This document shows, in pieces, positions 35,516-43,520 of a DNA stretch of 64,000 bases. The notes beneath the pieces are model-generated. The model did not search any database, was not told where the DNA came from, and saw nothing but the letters and a program-made list of their open reading frames with translations. Source of the stretch: Actinoplanes palleronii (GTDB taxonomy: Bacteria > Actinomycetota > Actinomycetes > Mycobacteriales > Micromonosporaceae). The translations under genes and the position numbers were made by a program. Location of the stretch: contig NZ_BOMS01000026.1 of assembly GCF_016862315.1 (NCBI RefSeq), positions 1-64,000 of the forward strand, read 5' to 3'. Within the stretch, counting starts at the first letter, position 1. Each line of letters starts with the position of its first letter.

Positions 35516-36033
35516 CGTTCTCTCTCTTCGAACTGGAAAATGGGCAGGGCATCCTGCTCGGTGAGCAGATTCCGTAGGTTGGCTAGGCCATGGGCGGTTT
35601 GGCTTTCGACGGTTACCGCACTTTTGTGGAGAATTCCGGCGACCTCGTCGACGCTGAATTCGCCGTAGAAGCGGAGCACCAGCACGGCACGCTGCCCGGA
35701 GGGAAGCCGCCGAAGAGCGTTGCCGACGTCCAGCGACTCGCTGTGTCGGTCCACGCTGTTCACCTCGGGCCGGTCCAGCGCTTCCGCGCTGGCCACCCAC
35801 TCCCGCCGCCACGGCCGGCGCGACTCGTCCATCACGCTGCTTATGACGACCCGGCACGCGTAACGGTGCGGGGAGGTCACCTTTCTCCAATTCACATACA
35901 GCTTCGTGAGCGCTGTGGACGCGGCATCCTCAGCCTTCTGCCAATCGCCGCAGGCCAGATAAGCCAAACCCCGCAGGTCGTCCAGCCGTGCCACCGCGAA
36001 CTGGCGGAACTCGTCCTCGTCATGCTGGTCCAC
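35512..36033 (-). CDS. SigE-family ECF sigma factor
   Basis: A 173-residue sigma factor of the actinomycete SigE-type family. Region 2: FAVARLDDLRGLAYLACGDW, then KAEDAASTALTKLYVNWRKV and PHRYACRVVISSVMDESRRP. Region 4: LRRLPSGQRAVLVLRFYGEF with VDEVAGILHKSAVTVESQTA. A GTG at 36033 is the likely start, since homologues begin close to DEDEFRQFA. It is translationally coupled to a frameshifted membrane partner downstream and divergent from an MFS gene 175 bp away. If the partner is truly broken, the sigma factor may be unregulated. Confidence 0.85.
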   Translation of the reverse strand: MDQHDEDEFRQFAVARLDDLRGLAYLACGDWQKAEDAASTALTKLYVNWRKVTSPHRYACRVVISSVMDESRRPWRREWVASAEALDRPEVNSVDRHSESLDVGNALRRLPSGQRAVLVLRFYGEFSVDEVAGILHKSAVTVESQTAHGLANLRNLLTEQDALPIFQFEERER

Positions 36034-36207
36034 CCGACATGGCTCCCTTCCGTCGGGACAAAGACGAAAGATAATCGCCGGCCGGTTGCACCAACGGAAC
36101 GACCTTTTTCTGCTAAACCCGGCAAAGAACGCTGAATCAAGTATTCGTCCAGTTTTCGTCAAGTCCGGACGGGCCCGAAAGAAAGGGCACTCTGCGATTC
36201 TCATCGA

Positions 36208-37488
36208 ATGACATCGAGTAGGGAACCGGAAGCCGAGCCGACGCTGGTAAATATGACGCCACTGGAGCTGACGCTGCTGGAGGAGAGACCGGGCCTTCCG
36301 CGCCGCTGGTGGATCTTGGGGGTTCTCGGCACGGTCGCCTTCATGATCGAGTTCGAACTATTCGCGGTCGCGGTCGCCGTTCCCTCGATCGCAGGCGAGT
36401 TCACCGGCGCGAGCCTGGCCGCGGTTGCCTGCGTCCTGGGCGCCTACATGATGGTGTCCGCCGCACTCACGGTGCCGTGCGCCCGCCTGACCGATCGCTT
36501 CGGCCTGCGCCCCATGCTGCTGGCGGGCTTGGCCGTATTCCTCACGGGTTCGGCGCTCGGCGGCGTCGCCCCCTCTATCCCGGTGCTGGTGGCCGGTCGT
36601 GTCGTGCAAGCGGTCGGTGCGGCCGTGATCGCGCCCACCCTGCTGGGCCTGCTGCTCCCGTCGTTCGCGAAGAGCCGCCGCGCTCTGGTGATCAGCCTGT
36701 GGGCGGCAGTGACCGCCGCCGCGACGACGACCGGACCGGTGATCGGCGGCCTGCTGGCCGCTGCCGACTGGCGCTGGATCCTCCTGAGCAAACTGCCGAT
36801 CGGCGCCGCCATGATCGCTCTCGGATTCTGGTGCCTTCCCCAGATCCCGCGAACGGCTACCCGGACTCCGAGGGCGGCGACACTGCTGCGCGACCGGGAG
36901 TTCACCTCGGCTGCCGCCGGCCTCTTCGTCCACTCCGTATCCTTCGTCGCCTGGTTGCTGGTCGCGGTGTTGCTACTTCAAGAGCTGTGGCACTACGGCG
37001 TTGTGCGGGCCGGCCTGGTCTTGACGGTTCCAGCCCTGTCGACCGCCCTGATCTCGATGAACACGGGTCGACTGACCGGACGACGCGGGCGAGTGCTGTG
37101 GCCGGTGGCGGGGCTGCTGATCACCGCCGGCGGCTGGGTCGCCGCCCTGACCGCGGTGCCGGGCGACCACCAGTCCCGGCTGTCCCTCGTTCTCTTCCTG
37201 GCTTCGGGAGCGGCGGCCGGCCTCGTCCAGGCGCCGCTGCTCGCTTCGGCCCCGACGGGCACCGCAACGCTGAACACCGTGCGACTGCTCGGAGCCGCGG
37301 TGGGCGTGACGGTCACCGCATGGCTGCTGTCGGGCAGCGACCTGTCAGCCTCCCTCACGGCGTACCGGCCGGCCATGTGGCTTCCCACAATCGCGTCCGC
37401 CGCCGGCGCGGTTCTGCTGCTCGCGCTCCGTTCCTCATCCTTTCACCGCGGACCGCGGGTAAAGAAGGCATCAATTACCGATCAGTAG
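36208..37488 (+). CDS. MFS drug-efflux transporter (EmrB/QacA-like)
   Basis: A 426-residue major facilitator. The first helix is ILGVLGTVAFMIEFELFAVA, followed by the DHA2-like AVPSIAGEFTGASLAAVACV, motif A ARLTDRFGLRPMLLAGLAV, and motif C AAATTTGPVIGGLLAAADWR, a mark of drug:proton antiporters. With 12 or so helices it is shorter than typical 14-helix QacA. The ATG at 36208 is the first in the frame; the divergent SigE-like gene begins 175 bp away. Sixty-five bases downstream begins the lipoprotein gene at 37554, and the two may be co-transcribed. Confidence 0.85.
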   Translation: MTSSREPEAEPTLVNMTPLELTLLEERPGLPRRWWILGVLGTVAFMIEFELFAVAVAVPSIAGEFTGASLAAVACVLGAYMMVSAALTVPCARLTDRFGLRPMLLAGLAVFLTGSALGGVAPSIPVLVAGRVVQAVGAAVIAPTLLGLLLPSFAKSRRALVISLWAAVTAAATTTGPVIGGLLAAADWRWILLSKLPIGAAMIALGFWCLPQIPRTATRTPRAATLLRDREFTSAAAGLFVHSVSFVAWLLVAVLLLQELWHYGVVRAGLVLTVPALSTALISMNTGRLTGRRGRVLWPVAGLLITAGGWVAALTAVPGDHQSRLSLVLFLASGAAAGLVQAPLLASAPTGTATLNTVRLLGAAVGVTVTAWLLSGSDLSASLTAYRPAMWLPTIASAAGAVLLLALRSSSFHRGPRVKKASITDQ

Positions 37489-37553
37489 TTTCGTCGTTTG
37501 CGTGCCTGTTGCCGGCAGCCGCGGCAAAGACTCGACCGGCCGAAAGGAATATC

Positions 37554-38258
37554 ATGTCTGTCGCTCGCACCATTCTGTTGACCGTCGCCATCGCCGCCAC
37601 CGTCGCCATCGCCGGCTGCGACCCCGACCAGAATGTCAGCGCTCCGCCGAATGCCGGAGAATCGGCGGCGCCGTCAGTGGAAGCATCGACCGCGGCGGCC
37701 AGCCCGGCCCCGGTCCAGGCACCGGTCCAGACGCCGATCGCGGCCCCCGCGACCAAGACCACTGCCGCCACTCCCCGCCGGACCACCAAGACCACTGCCG
37801 CCAAGCCGGCGGACGGGCGGCTCGGCGAGATCATCCACACCGGTCTCGACGCGACCGCCGTCAGCGAATGGGTGATCTACGGTGTGCCGGCCTCCGGCGG
37901 CAGCACAGCCTTTGCGTTCCGGCTCAGCGAACTGCAGAACAACGGCATCCTCGCCAGGACCGTGGACATCACCGAGACGACCGGGTCGCCGCTGGCCGCT
38001 GGTTTCCACGCCCTCGAACCGGCGAGCGAACTGGAAGGCGGCCGGAAGACGCCCGCCTTCGGCTACTTCGCCGGGACGCCGGCGACGATCTTCGGCATCG
38101 CCGGAAGCAAGAAGGTCGCCGCACGTACCGCGCCGTGGAGCGCGAACACGTCGGTCACCGTCTTCTGGTTCGACAACACCCAGGTCACCCCCGACACCGC
38201 GCTCACCGGCGTCACCGCTCTCGACGTCAACGGCAAGACCATCGCGGTCGCCCGCTGA
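37554..38258 (+). CDS. Lipoprotein with Ala/Thr/Pro-rich stalk, unknown domain
   Basis: A 234-residue lipoprotein. The signal peptide ends VAIAGC, with the lipid-modified cysteine at residue 22. Residues 30-85 are a low-complexity stalk of Ala, Pro, Thr and Lys. The rest is a compact domain of about 135 residues with ALEPASELEGGRKTPAFGYF and FWFDNTQVTPDTALTGVTAL. The gene at 605-1221 is a frameshifted paralogue with the same layout. AAAGGAA precedes the ATG. Function unknown; the stalk implies display at the cell surface. A 16-bp hairpin follows at 38356. Confidence 0.8.
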   Translation: MSVARTILLTVAIAATVAIAGCDPDQNVSAPPNAGESAAPSVEASTAAASPAPVQAPVQTPIAAPATKTTAATPRRTTKTTAAKPADGRLGEIIHTGLDATAVSEWVIYGVPASGGSTAFAFRLSELQNNGILARTVDITETTGSPLAAGFHALEPASELEGGRKTPAFGYFAGTPATIFGIAGSKKVAARTAPWSANTSVTVFWFDNTQVTPDTALTGVTALDVNGKTIAVAR

Positions 38259-38355
38259 CCCGCGACGAAGCCTCCAGTTCTGGCGCGACTTGATCCAGCA
38301 CATCCGGGGGTTTCCCGTCGAGGCGGGCCACACGGTTGCGGCCGCGACCACAAAA

Positions 38356-38390
38356 TGGAAAGGCCCGTCCATACTGGACGGGCCTTTCCA
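38356..38390. terminator. 16-bp perfect hairpin between convergent genes
   Basis: The arms 38356-38371 and 38375-38390 pair perfectly over 16 bp around a TAC loop. It lies between the lipoprotein gene and the convergent DUF3455 gene and should terminate both. Confidence 0.8.
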
Positions 38391-38403
38391 TCAGAAAGCC
38401 GGA

Positions 38404-38991
38404 TCAGGCCGCCGGAGCGTCCCAGAAGACGTAGACCGCCTTGTACGGAACGCTGACAGTCTCACCCGCAGCGCAGGCACTGGTGGGTGCCACACCTCCG
38501 GAGGTGGCAAGCCGGTTGATGTAGTCGGCACGGGACAGGATGCCCGAGCCGGAATGGGTGGCCACCTGCAGCAACAGCTCAGGAATCGTTCCCGTGCGAG
38601 CATTGGCGGCGGTCTTCGTGGCAGTCACCAATGAACCGTCGCGCTCGGACTGCCAACTCGGGCCGGCGAAGTGATGAATACGGCCGGGCCTACCGGTCAG
38701 CCGGGCCTCGGGCACCGAGGCGCCGGTGTACGCGCCGGTCGTCGCGCCCGACGCGACGACACAGGTGTAGGTCTGAGTTCCGGAAGCCACGACGAACGAA
38801 CCGATCTGCCGGGAACCCGCAGGCGGCCTGATCACGTCCGCGATGGCCGGAACCGGGACGGCCCGCGCGTCCGAGGCGGGAGACACCTCGGAGGCCGAGG
38901 CATAGTAGGTGACCGATCCCAGACCAGCCACCACGGCAACCATGCCCGCCACCCACACGGCACGCACGCGCGACCGAGTCGTCCTACGCAT
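38404..38991 (-). CDS. DUF3455 exported protein
   Basis: A 195-residue protein with an uncleaved or cleaved N-terminal helix (AVWVAGMVAVVAGLGSVTYY). The rest matches DUF3455: IRPPAGSRQIGSFVVASGTQ, TYTCVVASG, then GRPGRIHHFAGPSWQSERDG with SLVTATKTAA, IPELLLQVATHSGSGILSRA and a final VPYKAVYVFWDA. Members are secreted proteins of bacteria and fungi without an established role. Two cysteines may form a disulfide. It is convergent with the lipoprotein gene and ends just after the shared hairpin. Confidence 0.88.
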   Translation of the reverse strand: MRRTTRSRVRAVWVAGMVAVVAGLGSVTYYASASEVSPASDARAVPVPAIADVIRPPAGSRQIGSFVVASGTQTYTCVVASGATTGAYTGASVPEARLTGRPGRIHHFAGPSWQSERDGSLVTATKTAANARTGTIPELLLQVATHSGSGILSRADYINRLATSGGVAPTSACAAGETVSVPYKAVYVFWDAPAA

Positions 38992-39149
38992 CTATTTCTC
39001 CCTACGCACTCGGGTGGGCACGTCGCCCGCCGACCCGATTAACGGGCGAAGTGCCATCGCTGTTCACGGCCATCCGGACTTTCTTCCACCGTGGACGCGA
39101 GGCGGCTCACGGCACCGCACAAGGATCTCGAGGATGATCGGCAGCAGAC
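38992..39149. other. Intergenic region before the ISAs1 remnant
   Basis: No gene is recognised. It contains the upstream region of the DUF3455 gene, which has no clear promoter boxes, and grades into transposase-derived sequence at about 39150. Confidence 0.4.
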
Positions 39150-39445
39150 CACTCGTGTCACTGCCCGCCGGGCAAGCCGTGGCCCGCGGACCTGCAGACC
39201 TCGGTCCGCGGGCACCGGCACATCCAGAACCGCCTCCGCCACGTCCGCGACGTGAAGTTCCGAGAAGATTTCCAGCAAGCCCGCACCGGCACTGGACCGC
39301 CGTCATCGCGACCCTGTGTAACACCGCGATCGGCTGGCACCGCACCACCGGCGCGACCACCATCGCACGCGCCACCCACCACGCCAACCGCCGCTCACAC
39401 GGTCTCATCACCGCCGTGACCAGCAGTTACACGACAACGCAATGA
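39150..39445 (+). pseudogene. 3' remnant of an ISAs1-family transposase
   Basis: Three frames together show the C-terminal part of an ISAs1-type transposase: RGHRHIQNRLRHVRDVKFRE, then QQARTGTGP, and after a one-base loss near 39297 AVIATLCNTAIGWHRTTGAT, ending ANRRSHGLITAVTSS. The pattern RGHW-IEN-LHHVRDVTF-ED-RTGTGP-VMATLRN is the family's C-terminal signature. The 5' part is missing and the frame is broken at least twice. No terminal repeats are seen. The remnant ends about 140 bp before the fascin-like gene. Confidence 0.7.
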
Positions 39446-39584
39446 CTCTGGTTACCGCTCCGGCACCAGTTCCGGATCGAATCCAGAAAAAAGTCAGAGC
39501 TAAACCATTGCGCCCCGCTAGCGTCACCGCTCGAAAGGTGCCAGGCATGGCATCCGAAACGATTTTCGCATGAAGGGGTGCCTG

Positions 39585-40151
39585 ATGCAGGGTCGCACAA
39601 TGGGAAATGGTGTACTGCACCGAGGAGCTATCTTTCTCGTTCTCATTCTGGCCGCGTTCGGGGTCGCACCGGCTGCGGCCGCGAACGCAGGACTGGCCTG
39701 TTTCTACGGGCAGCTGAGGTCGAAGGCCCACGACAAATATTACGTCAGTGTCGAGCTGGATTACACGGGCTCCAGCTATGGAATGCTCCGCGCGCGTTCG
39801 TTCGACGGCAAGGGTGAATGGGAACAGCTCGAGATGTGCCGCCTGGGCGGCAACAAGGTCGCTTTCCATTCCACCGCCAACGGCAAATATGTCAGCGCGG
39901 AGCGCGACTACGTCGGCACGAACATGGGGATGCTACGAGCGCGAGCAACGTCGATCGGGGACTGGGAGACATTCTACGAAGAATGCAACGCTCCTGGCGC
40001 CGATGATTGGTGTGCTTACAAGTCGAAGGCCACTGGATATTACGTCAGTGCCGAGATTCAGAACACCGGCAGCAATTACGGCATGCTGCGCGCTCGCGGA
40101 ATCAGCATCGCCGACTGGGAGATGTTCCATTATTATTACGGGAAACCGTAA
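39585..40151 (+). CDS. Secreted fascin-like (beta-trefoil) protein
   Basis: A 188-residue exported protein. The signal peptide has the core FLVLILAAFGVAPAAA. The mature part has three repeats: DKYYVSVELDYTGSSYGMLR, then GKYVSAERDYVGTNMGMLRA, and GYYVSAEIQNTGSNYGMLRA, each followed by a W-E-F/L-E element, which is the fascin/actin-crosslinking-like trefoil. The kinase at 6593-8332 carries a related trefoil. Such domains in actinomycetes often bind carbohydrates. Two ATG codons (39570, 39600) are alternatives; 39585 has AGGGG six bases upstream. A hairpin at 40161 ends the transcript. Confidence 0.85.
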   Translation: MQGRTMGNGVLHRGAIFLVLILAAFGVAPAAAANAGLACFYGQLRSKAHDKYYVSVELDYTGSSYGMLRARSFDGKGEWEQLEMCRLGGNKVAFHSTANGKYVSAERDYVGTNMGMLRARATSIGDWETFYEECNAPGADDWCAYKSKATGYYVSAEIQNTGSNYGMLRARGISIADWEMFHYYYGKP

Positions 40152-40160
40152 TAGCCTGAA

Positions 40161-40201
40161 AACGGGCTGTGCTGACGGCAGTGTCGTCGACACAGCCCGT
40201 T
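40161..40201 (+). terminator. Terminator after the fascin-like gene
   Basis: An 11-bp stem (40161-40171 with 40191-40201), loop 19 bases with further internal pairing, starts nine bases after the stop codon. Confidence 0.7.
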
Positions 40202-40242
40202 CCCAGTTCGTCATGGCATTGAGGCTTCCGGGTAATTGCCAG

Positions 40243-40315
40243 GGTCGGGTCGCCCGGAGGGTTTGGCTCCGGGCTCCCCCGAAACGGAGCGTGACAGTCT
40301 CCCGTCACTCCGCTC
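40243..40315 (-). ncRNA. Group II intron 3' end: domains V and VI
   Basis: Read on the minus strand, 40315-40282 fits intron domain V at every position: 34 nt, made of a 9-nt arm GAGCGGAGT with the catalytic AGC triad, a 5-bp upper stem GACGG/CTGTC, a GAGA (GNRA) tetraloop, the two-base AC bulge, and the 9-nt closing arm GCTCCGTTT. It is followed by a domain VI hairpin (8-bp core GCCCGGAG/CTCCGGGC, then GA opposite and CCC) that leaves an unpaired A about seven bases before CCCGACC, the usual 3' end of such introns. No reverse transcriptase gene or domains I-III are present upstream, so only the 3' end remains. Confidence 0.8.
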
Positions 40316-40397
40316 TTACCACCCTGGCCGTCATCGGCACACAATTCGGACTAACCCGCGAAGGCCAGCCCTCACCGCCGCCAGCCCTCGTTCGTGG

Positions 40398-41474
40398 TTA
40401 GTCGTACTCGCCGATCAGAACATCGCCAGCAGAATCGAGCACCGGCAGGTTTCCTGGCAACGCCAACGGGTGCGGCTCTCCGGTAAGCCCGGACAGGGCC
40501 GTCGCGATCTCCTGCAAGGTCGCCTTCACGTAACGGGCCGTGGTCCCGGCGTCGTTCGGGGTTTCGGCGTGACCGGCGTAGGCGAGCGCAACGGCGTAGC
40601 CGTAGACGCGTTCGACCCAGGTAAGGGTCGTATGCCGGAGCCAGTGCGCGGAGATCATCTGCACCCGGACCCACGGCAACAGCTCGCCGACGCGAGTGAA
40701 CAGGTAGTCGTAGCTGCGCCGGCCGACCGGCTTACCGCTGCGATACCGCAACAGCACCTCGTCGGCCGGGGAGCCGCGCTCACGGCAGTGCTGCTGCAGG
40801 AACGCCATCAACGTCGGTGACACCGGCTGCCACCGGAACGTCTCCCCCTTCTCCCGCAACAACACCAGGCACTGCTCGACATCCAGGTCCATCGGGCGTA
40901 GTCCGAGCAGGCCACCGCGACGGCAGGCCGTCTCGATGTGGAAACGCAGGATCAGCGAGTCGAGCTCCGGATCATTGCCCGACGAACCGGCCGCCGCGGT
41001 CAGCTCCGCGAGACGGTCGTCGGCCAGCGCGGACCGGGTCGAGGTGAGCCGGGCCGGTTTCGGCACTTTCCGGGCCGGATTAGCGCCCTCGGCGATGTGC
41101 CCGTCAGCGACCGCCCGTTTGTAGAAGCAGCGCATCGCCGAGATGAAATGCTCCGCCGCGCTCCTGCCACCCCGGTTGTTGCGCCGGCGTAGGGCGGTGG
41201 CCTGGATCTCGCGCATCGCGGCCTCGATCTCGGACGGGATCACCGAGTCGATGCGCCGGTCCGCCCACCGGTCGACAGCCTTGGCCCAATAGGTGCTGTA
41301 CATGCGCTGCGATCCCGGGCCGACGGCCGCGGCGACGATCGGCACGTACTGCGCGAACGTCGGCACCGGCACCCCGGATGCGGTCGTGTTCAGCAGATCC
41401 TCAGGAGTGATCCCCATCTGCCGCAGCAGCATCATGGCCGCCTGCATCACCTCAGGCTTACCGGCCCCGCTCAC
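40398..41474 (-). CDS. Tyrosine site-specific integrase
   Basis: A 358-residue phage-type integrase. The N-terminal SAM-like part (FAQYVPIVAAAVGPGSQRMY) is followed by the catalytic domain with the first Arg in ETACRRGGLLGLRPMDLDVE, the H-x-x-R box in SAHWLRHTTLTWVERVYGYA, the third-box GHAETPND and the nucleophile Tyr in TARYVKATLQEIA. All catalytic residues appear present. Its GTG overlaps the stop of the AbrB-like gene (GTGA). The mobile module also has the group II intron remnant downstream. No flanking tRNA gene was seen, so the attachment site is unknown. Confidence 0.88.
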   Translation of the reverse strand: MSGAGKPEVMQAAMMLLRQMGITPEDLLNTTASGVPVPTFAQYVPIVAAAVGPGSQRMYSTYWAKAVDRWADRRIDSVIPSEIEAAMREIQATALRRRNNRGGRSAAEHFISAMRCFYKRAVADGHIAEGANPARKVPKPARLTSTRSALADDRLAELTAAAGSSGNDPELDSLILRFHIETACRRGGLLGLRPMDLDVEQCLVLLREKGETFRWQPVSPTLMAFLQQHCRERGSPADEVLLRYRSGKPVGRRSYDYLFTRVGELLPWVRVQMISAHWLRHTTLTWVERVYGYAVALAYAGHAETPNDAGTTARYVKATLQEIATALSGLTGEPHPLALPGNLPVLDSAGDVLIGEYD

Positions 41475-41908
41475 GCACCACCGCCCAGCATAGCGGCGTG
41501 CAACAGTGCGGTGAGATGCCCGACCAGGGCGGCCGGATGCACCAGCAACAACTGCCGGCGCGGGAAGGCCGCCAGCAAGACCCGTTCCGGATTATCGATC
41601 CGGCAGGCCTGACGTACCCGTGCCGGAACGTTCAGGTGCCCGAGCCGGTCGATGGCGCGCAGCCGCTGCCCGGCGCCGGGTGCGATCACGATCACGCCTT
41701 CCCGGATGGCGAAGCCGACCTGAAGCCCGGGCTTCCAGCCGAGACTTGCCATGATGGGCTTGTCGACGATCCGGCCGGTGCGATCCATCGACGACAGGCC
41801 GAAGACGACATCGCGGCGCGGCAGCTCCGCAACCGTCGGCAACGGCAACGGCTTGCGCAGCAGCGGGCCTCGGCCGGCCTCCCGGCGCTGACCTTGCCGG
41901 TCCGGCAT
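41471..41908 (-). CDS. AbrB/MazE/SpoVT-like protein coupled to the integrase
   Basis: About 145 residues. The core ELPRRDVVFGLSSMDRTGRI with ASLGWKPGLQVGFAIREGVI and a second half LGHLNVPARVRQACRIDNPE plus RVLLAAFPRRQLLLVHPA resembles two swapped-hairpin AbrB/MazE elements found in proteins encoded directly before tyrosine integrases in actinomycetes. It probably binds DNA and acts with the integrase. Start taken at the ATG giving MPDRQGQRR; a longer frame reaches 42007 without a ribosome site. It overlaps the integrase start by four bases. Confidence 0.65.
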   Translation of the reverse strand: MPDRQGQRREAGRGPLLRKPLPLPTVAELPRRDVVFGLSSMDRTGRIVDKPIMASLGWKPGLQVGFAIREGVIVIAPGAGQRLRAIDRLGHLNVPARVRQACRIDNPERVLLAAFPRRQLLLVHPAALVGHLTALLHAAMLGGGA

Positions 41909-42050
41909 GGTCAGCCGAGGAACCAGCGGCGGCAGCGGAACCGACCTCACCACGCCCACCACCAGCCAAAACGCCGGGCCGCCGAGCAACGCACGGATGC
42001 TGTGCACGCGTGCTCTAGTGCGACTCTGTTACCAAAAGGTGCATAGTGTG

Positions 42051-43437
42051 TCAGATACGCCATATGGGGGTGAGAGTCCCCCTCCGGACACAAACGTTTT
42101 CCCCACGGTGTGCGCCAAGATCGACTGAGGCGCACACCGTTTTCATTTCCGGCTCGTAGACCAGTTTCAGGTTGAGCTGCCGGTAGATCTCGGCCTTGTC
42201 CTCCGGTTGAGCGGCGCGGATCACCGCCTTGATGTCGCCGACCGCGGTGACGAGCTCCCGGATCTCTTCCGCAGTCATCCGCGGTTGCCCGGTCGGTGTC
42301 TTGATGATCTGCCGTTGCAGCCGGGCCCGTTCGGCCCTTGTCTCGGCGATCCAGCCGGTGACGACGGCCGGGTCGGCTCCGGCATCGAGGGCGGCCCGAT
42401 ACTGCTTGAGTTTGCCGTCACATACCACGATCGCCCGCTGCGCCTCACCCTTCTGCTTCGCGGTCAGGTCAGCCGGCTGGGCGTCGGTCATCACGGTGAT
42501 GGTGTGCTCGATGTTCGTCGGCGAGAACGCGGAGGCGAGCCAGTCGTCGACCGGGCCGACAAGCGCGTCCTCACGCAGGTACACGTTGCCGGGATGCTCG
42601 ATCCGGTTCGCGGCCGCGTACTCCGCCGGGTACCGGCAGCGGTAGTACGGCGCGCCGTGGTTGATCTGGCTCTGCATCCGGCGTTCACACACTCCGCAGA
42701 ACAGACAGCCCCGGAAAACGTACGGATGCCGGGTGCGGTGCTGCCGGTGCGGCGCCCCATAGCGGGCCCGATGCCGCATCACCTCCTGCACCTGCTCGAA
42801 AACCTCCTTGTCGACGATCGCCTCATGGCTCGGCGCCTTCGACATGATCCACTTCTCGGCCGGGTTCCAGCGCGCCAGGTTGGTGTGCCCGAGTGCGACG
42901 TCGTTGACATCGAGCAGCACCTCGTCGGTGCGCTGCTTGTTCCACACCTGATAACCGGTGTACCGCGGATTCATCAGGATGGTGCGCACTGCCACCGCGG
43001 TCCACGCCACCCCGCTGCGGTGGCGGTTACGCGCCCGGTCCTGCGCGGACGGGCAGGGGATCTTCGCCGCGGTGAGCCGTTCCGCGATGATGGCGTCGTT
43101 GAGGATGTCCCAGACCGTGGACGCGGCGACTTCTACCCCGAGAACGAGTAGTTCGCCGTGGATACGCCGGTAGCCCCAGCCGCTGTTCTCCGACGCCAGG
43201 CGCAATACCAGCGCACGGATCGACCGGATCGTTCGTGGCCGCCCGACCCGGCGGGGCCGGGAACTCCCGGCATGCCTGCGGGCGATCAGATCACGGTGCC
43301 GGCGCAACACCGTGTCCGGGCGTACGAGCAGCCGCAGCTGGTGCAGCGCCGTTCGGGGTAGCGGGTGCAGCAGAGCGGCTAGCCAGGCCCGGTCTGCCGG
43401 GTTGAACCGGACCCGTTCGCCATCAACGAACTACGCG
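42051..43437 (-). pseudogene. Chimera: IS3-type transposase fragment fused to serine-recombinase C-terminus
   Basis: One open frame joins two unrelated parts. From about 43437 (just after a TAG) to about 43100 it reads as the N-terminal part of an integrase-core transposase: ADRAWLAALLHPLPRTALHQ, RPDTVLRRHRDLIARRHAGS, RIHGELLVLGVEVAASTVWD. From there it turns abruptly into the recombinase domain of a large serine recombinase: AKIPCPSAQDRARNRHRSGV, VAVRTILMNPRYTGYQVWNK, the zinc-ribbon region YVFRGCLFCGVCERRMQSQI and the coiled-coil tail. The resolvase catalytic domain with its serine is absent, so it cannot recombine DNA. The join looks like a deletion between two mobile elements; a GTG at 43310 or 43313 could start a product. 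Confidence 0.78.
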
Positions 43438-43520
43438 AGCCCCCTCGACCCTGAGACGATGCTCGACCACCTCTCCCGCCTCCGGGCGGCGGCCATCGGC
43501 CTGCGGCCGAGCCCGGCTTC

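Noticed and set aside
36309-38258. A plus-strand frame of about 650 codons running from inside the MFS gene into the lipoprotein
   Set aside because: Only the part from the ATG at 37554 has a ribosome site and a signal peptide; the upstream part is out of frame with a convincing MFS protein.
42040-42110. The hairpin GGGGGTGAGAGTCCCCC near the end of the recombinase as an attachment site
   Set aside because: It is inside the last codons of the recombinase tail and I found no second copy or tRNA gene to pair with it.
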